A stretch of DNA of 64,000 nt from Agapetus fuscipes (Eukaryota; Arthropoda; Insecta; Trichoptera; Glossosomatidae): positions 3,472,001 to 3,536,000 of the forward strand of contig OX637363.1 in NCBI GenBank assembly GCA_951799405.1, read 5' to 3'. This document shows, in pieces, positions 62,650-64,000 of the stretch (within the stretch, counting starts at the first letter, position 1; every line of letters begins with the position of its first letter). The notes below the pieces were generated by a model. That model had not been told where the DNA came from and ran no database searches. It worked only from the letters and a program-made list of their open reading frames with translations. A program made the position numbers and the translations under genes.

Positions 62650-63225
62650 AAGTTTTTCTTCACGAGTTGATTTATTTCCTGGAGCGCTTTCGATGTCAAC
62701 ACATAATTTCATTGCTCTCTTGCTAGTTATTAATGGGAAACTAAAATGATAAACGAAATTGATAAATGTCTTGATAATGGTGTGATAACATCGAAAGCGC
62801 TCGCGGAGATAAATCAGCTCATGACGAAAAACATAGGGGGCTATTCTCAGTCATTTTAGTCGTTCGTTGAGCCCACGCTTGACAAACTAATGATGCATTT
62901 GTATGAAGACCTGTCAATCCAAATTGGCCGCAAGTGAACAGCTGATTAGTCTTCAAACAAATATTACTAAAATTCGGTAGGTAAGTATGACCGTGGTGAT
63001 GAGACTTTCAGGCCAGGCATCATTAGTTTGTCAAAGCGTGGGCTCAACGGACGACTAAAATGTCTAAGAATAGCCCCCTATGTTTTTCGTCATGAGCTGA
63101 TTTATCTCCTCGAGCGCTTTCGATGTTATCACACCATTATCAAGACATTTATCAATTTCGTTTATCATTTTAGTTTCCCATTAATAACTAGCAAGAGAGC
63201 AATGAAATTATGTGCCCCGTTAGTG
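62650..63225. repeat. Nested foldback with a MITE at its centre
   Basis: Arms of about 210 bp: ACATAATTTCATTGCTCTCT at 62700 mirrors AGAGAGCAATGAAATTATGT near 63200. The centre 62890-63020 is a MITE related to 49550-49735. A smaller palindrome (GGAGCGCTTTCGATGT against ACATCGAAAGCGCTC) sits in the left arm. TCTTGATAATGGTGTGATAA then ATCGAAAG recalls the hammerhead-like palindromes. Confidence 0.8.
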
Positions 63226-63659
63226 TCTTATTTTTACAATATTAATTTATTATTATTTATTTACTGAAGCATTAATTCCCATTGGAGCATTCTGATAGAG
63301 CCTTGTATGAAAAGGTTTTCCGAACAAAATGCCTACACAATCTTAAATAAGAAAATTCGCTATTACAAAGGGTACTTTAGTGTACGCTAGAGAATAGCGG
63401 AGAAAGTTCGTGTCTAATGCCGGATACAGACACACCTGGAAGAACTCGGCGAACATTCGACAAGACTGTGTGGATTAGTTACATCCATAGATATTTTTTT
63501 GATCTGTGGTTACATCTTTTATCTAGTTGCAGGAATACCTATGTACGTATACATAAACATTTAAAGTTCATAGTAAATGCATGCCTACAAACAGGCACGT
63601 GTAAGTTCGCGCTTTCAAATGCTGCATGTGTACTTGATAACGCCAAGTTTGACGCTATC
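63226..63659. other. No gene; LINE-B scrap
   Basis: 63577-63635 holds a reversed LINE-B piece (GCATGCCTACAAACAGGCAC). Confidence 0.45.
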
Positions 63660-64000
63660 ATGTGGTAATGCGAGGGGGAGGATTTGAGATCGCAAACTGG
63701 TTCTCGATTATCGCGATTGGACGAACTGCCCAACAAATCTGTCTAGGCAGCCAACCAATGGAGCAAGGGGGAAGGAATCACGGAATCAAATGGTCTGGAC
63801 TCACCTTATCTCCAATGGATGCCTCTTTCGCGGAGCACTGGTCGCGTTTTTGTGTGTGGTTTCTCCTTCGTTCGCGCGCGGTGTACACTGCGATGGACAC
63901 GTCTATCCAAGGCCGCGTATGAAGAAGTACTGGCTGGAGACAGGTGATTGGGCAAATCGGATAGGTCAGATTATAGGCACAAGGACAAGGATTTTATGGC
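63660..64000. other. GC-richer segment, possible exon or promoter
   Basis: More GC and CpG than its surroundings (TTCGCGCGCGGTG at 63872). On the - strand GGAGATAAG is followed by GTGAGTCC near 63802, a near-consensus donor, and all three frames just upstream are open for a short stretch. It could be a non-coding or N-terminal exon of the receptor, or a repeat. I do not recognise a product. Confidence 0.3.

Noticed and set aside
51068..64000. Search for receptor TM1-TM3 exons
   Set aside because: No - strand frame with a DRY-type motif or suitable hydrophobic segments with splice sites; presumed beyond the window.

Overview
This window is a TE-riddled stretch of an animal nuclear genome, almost certainly an insect. 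The evidence is spliced genes with GT/AG introns, an insect-type UDP-glycosyltransferase, an insect-like 5S rRNA relic, and dense LINE, SINE, LTR and MITE remnants. Short GTAGGTACCTAC-like runs and the repeat style suggest Lepidoptera, but that order-level call is only moderate.

I can support two protein-coding genes. (1) A complete UDP-glycosyltransferase on the + strand spans 20769-45702 in eight coding exons. All exons have GT/AG borders and compatible phases and join into one 515-codon frame. The protein has a signal peptide, acceptor domain, UDP-binding signature, C-terminal membrane anchor and a K-x-K-x-x tail. (2) A class A G-protein-coupled receptor lies on the - strand. Three phase-0-compatible exons are visible (50828-51067, 8285-8464, 5545-5692), covering TM4 to TM7. 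TM1-3 and the last exon lie outside the window. The whole UGT gene sits antisense inside the 42-kb receptor intron between 50828 and 8464. I see no other host gene, although 63660-64000 may hold an exon or promoter.

Nearly everything else is repeats. There are 5'-truncated LINEs of at least six kinds. One kind (called LINE-B here) leaves a ~250-bp 3' end with a (GATTA)n tail about 25 times. Solo LTRs with 4-bp target duplications occur, some nested. Several MITE or foldback families and a degraded Harbinger transposon are present. There is also a family of modular SINEs built from three RNA polymerase III heads: 5S rRNA, a tRNA with a CTCGTAA loop, and a tRNA-Ala-like head. SINE-B shares its 3' end with a CR1/L2-like LINE found in the same window.

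The most unusual features are the following. The modular 5S/tRNA/tRNA SINEs share exact junctions among copies. A 49-bp minisatellite has copied the splice acceptor of the receptor TM7 exon about 15 times. The TM5 exon has degenerate partial duplicates that keep their donor. A solo LTR sits 4 bp inside a UGT intron, so that its target duplication is the splice donor itself. Several palindromes carry hammerhead-ribozyme-like CTGATGA/GAAA cores.

Repeat names used here are local labels: LINE-A ends in ACAGTT repeats; LINE-B ends in GATTA repeats; LINE-C ends near GGCTACACAGCC; LINE-J ends in TCTAGGGAGTCT-like sequence; SINE-A is tRNA-Ala-headed; SINE-B is CTCGTAA-tRNA-headed, with or without 5S.
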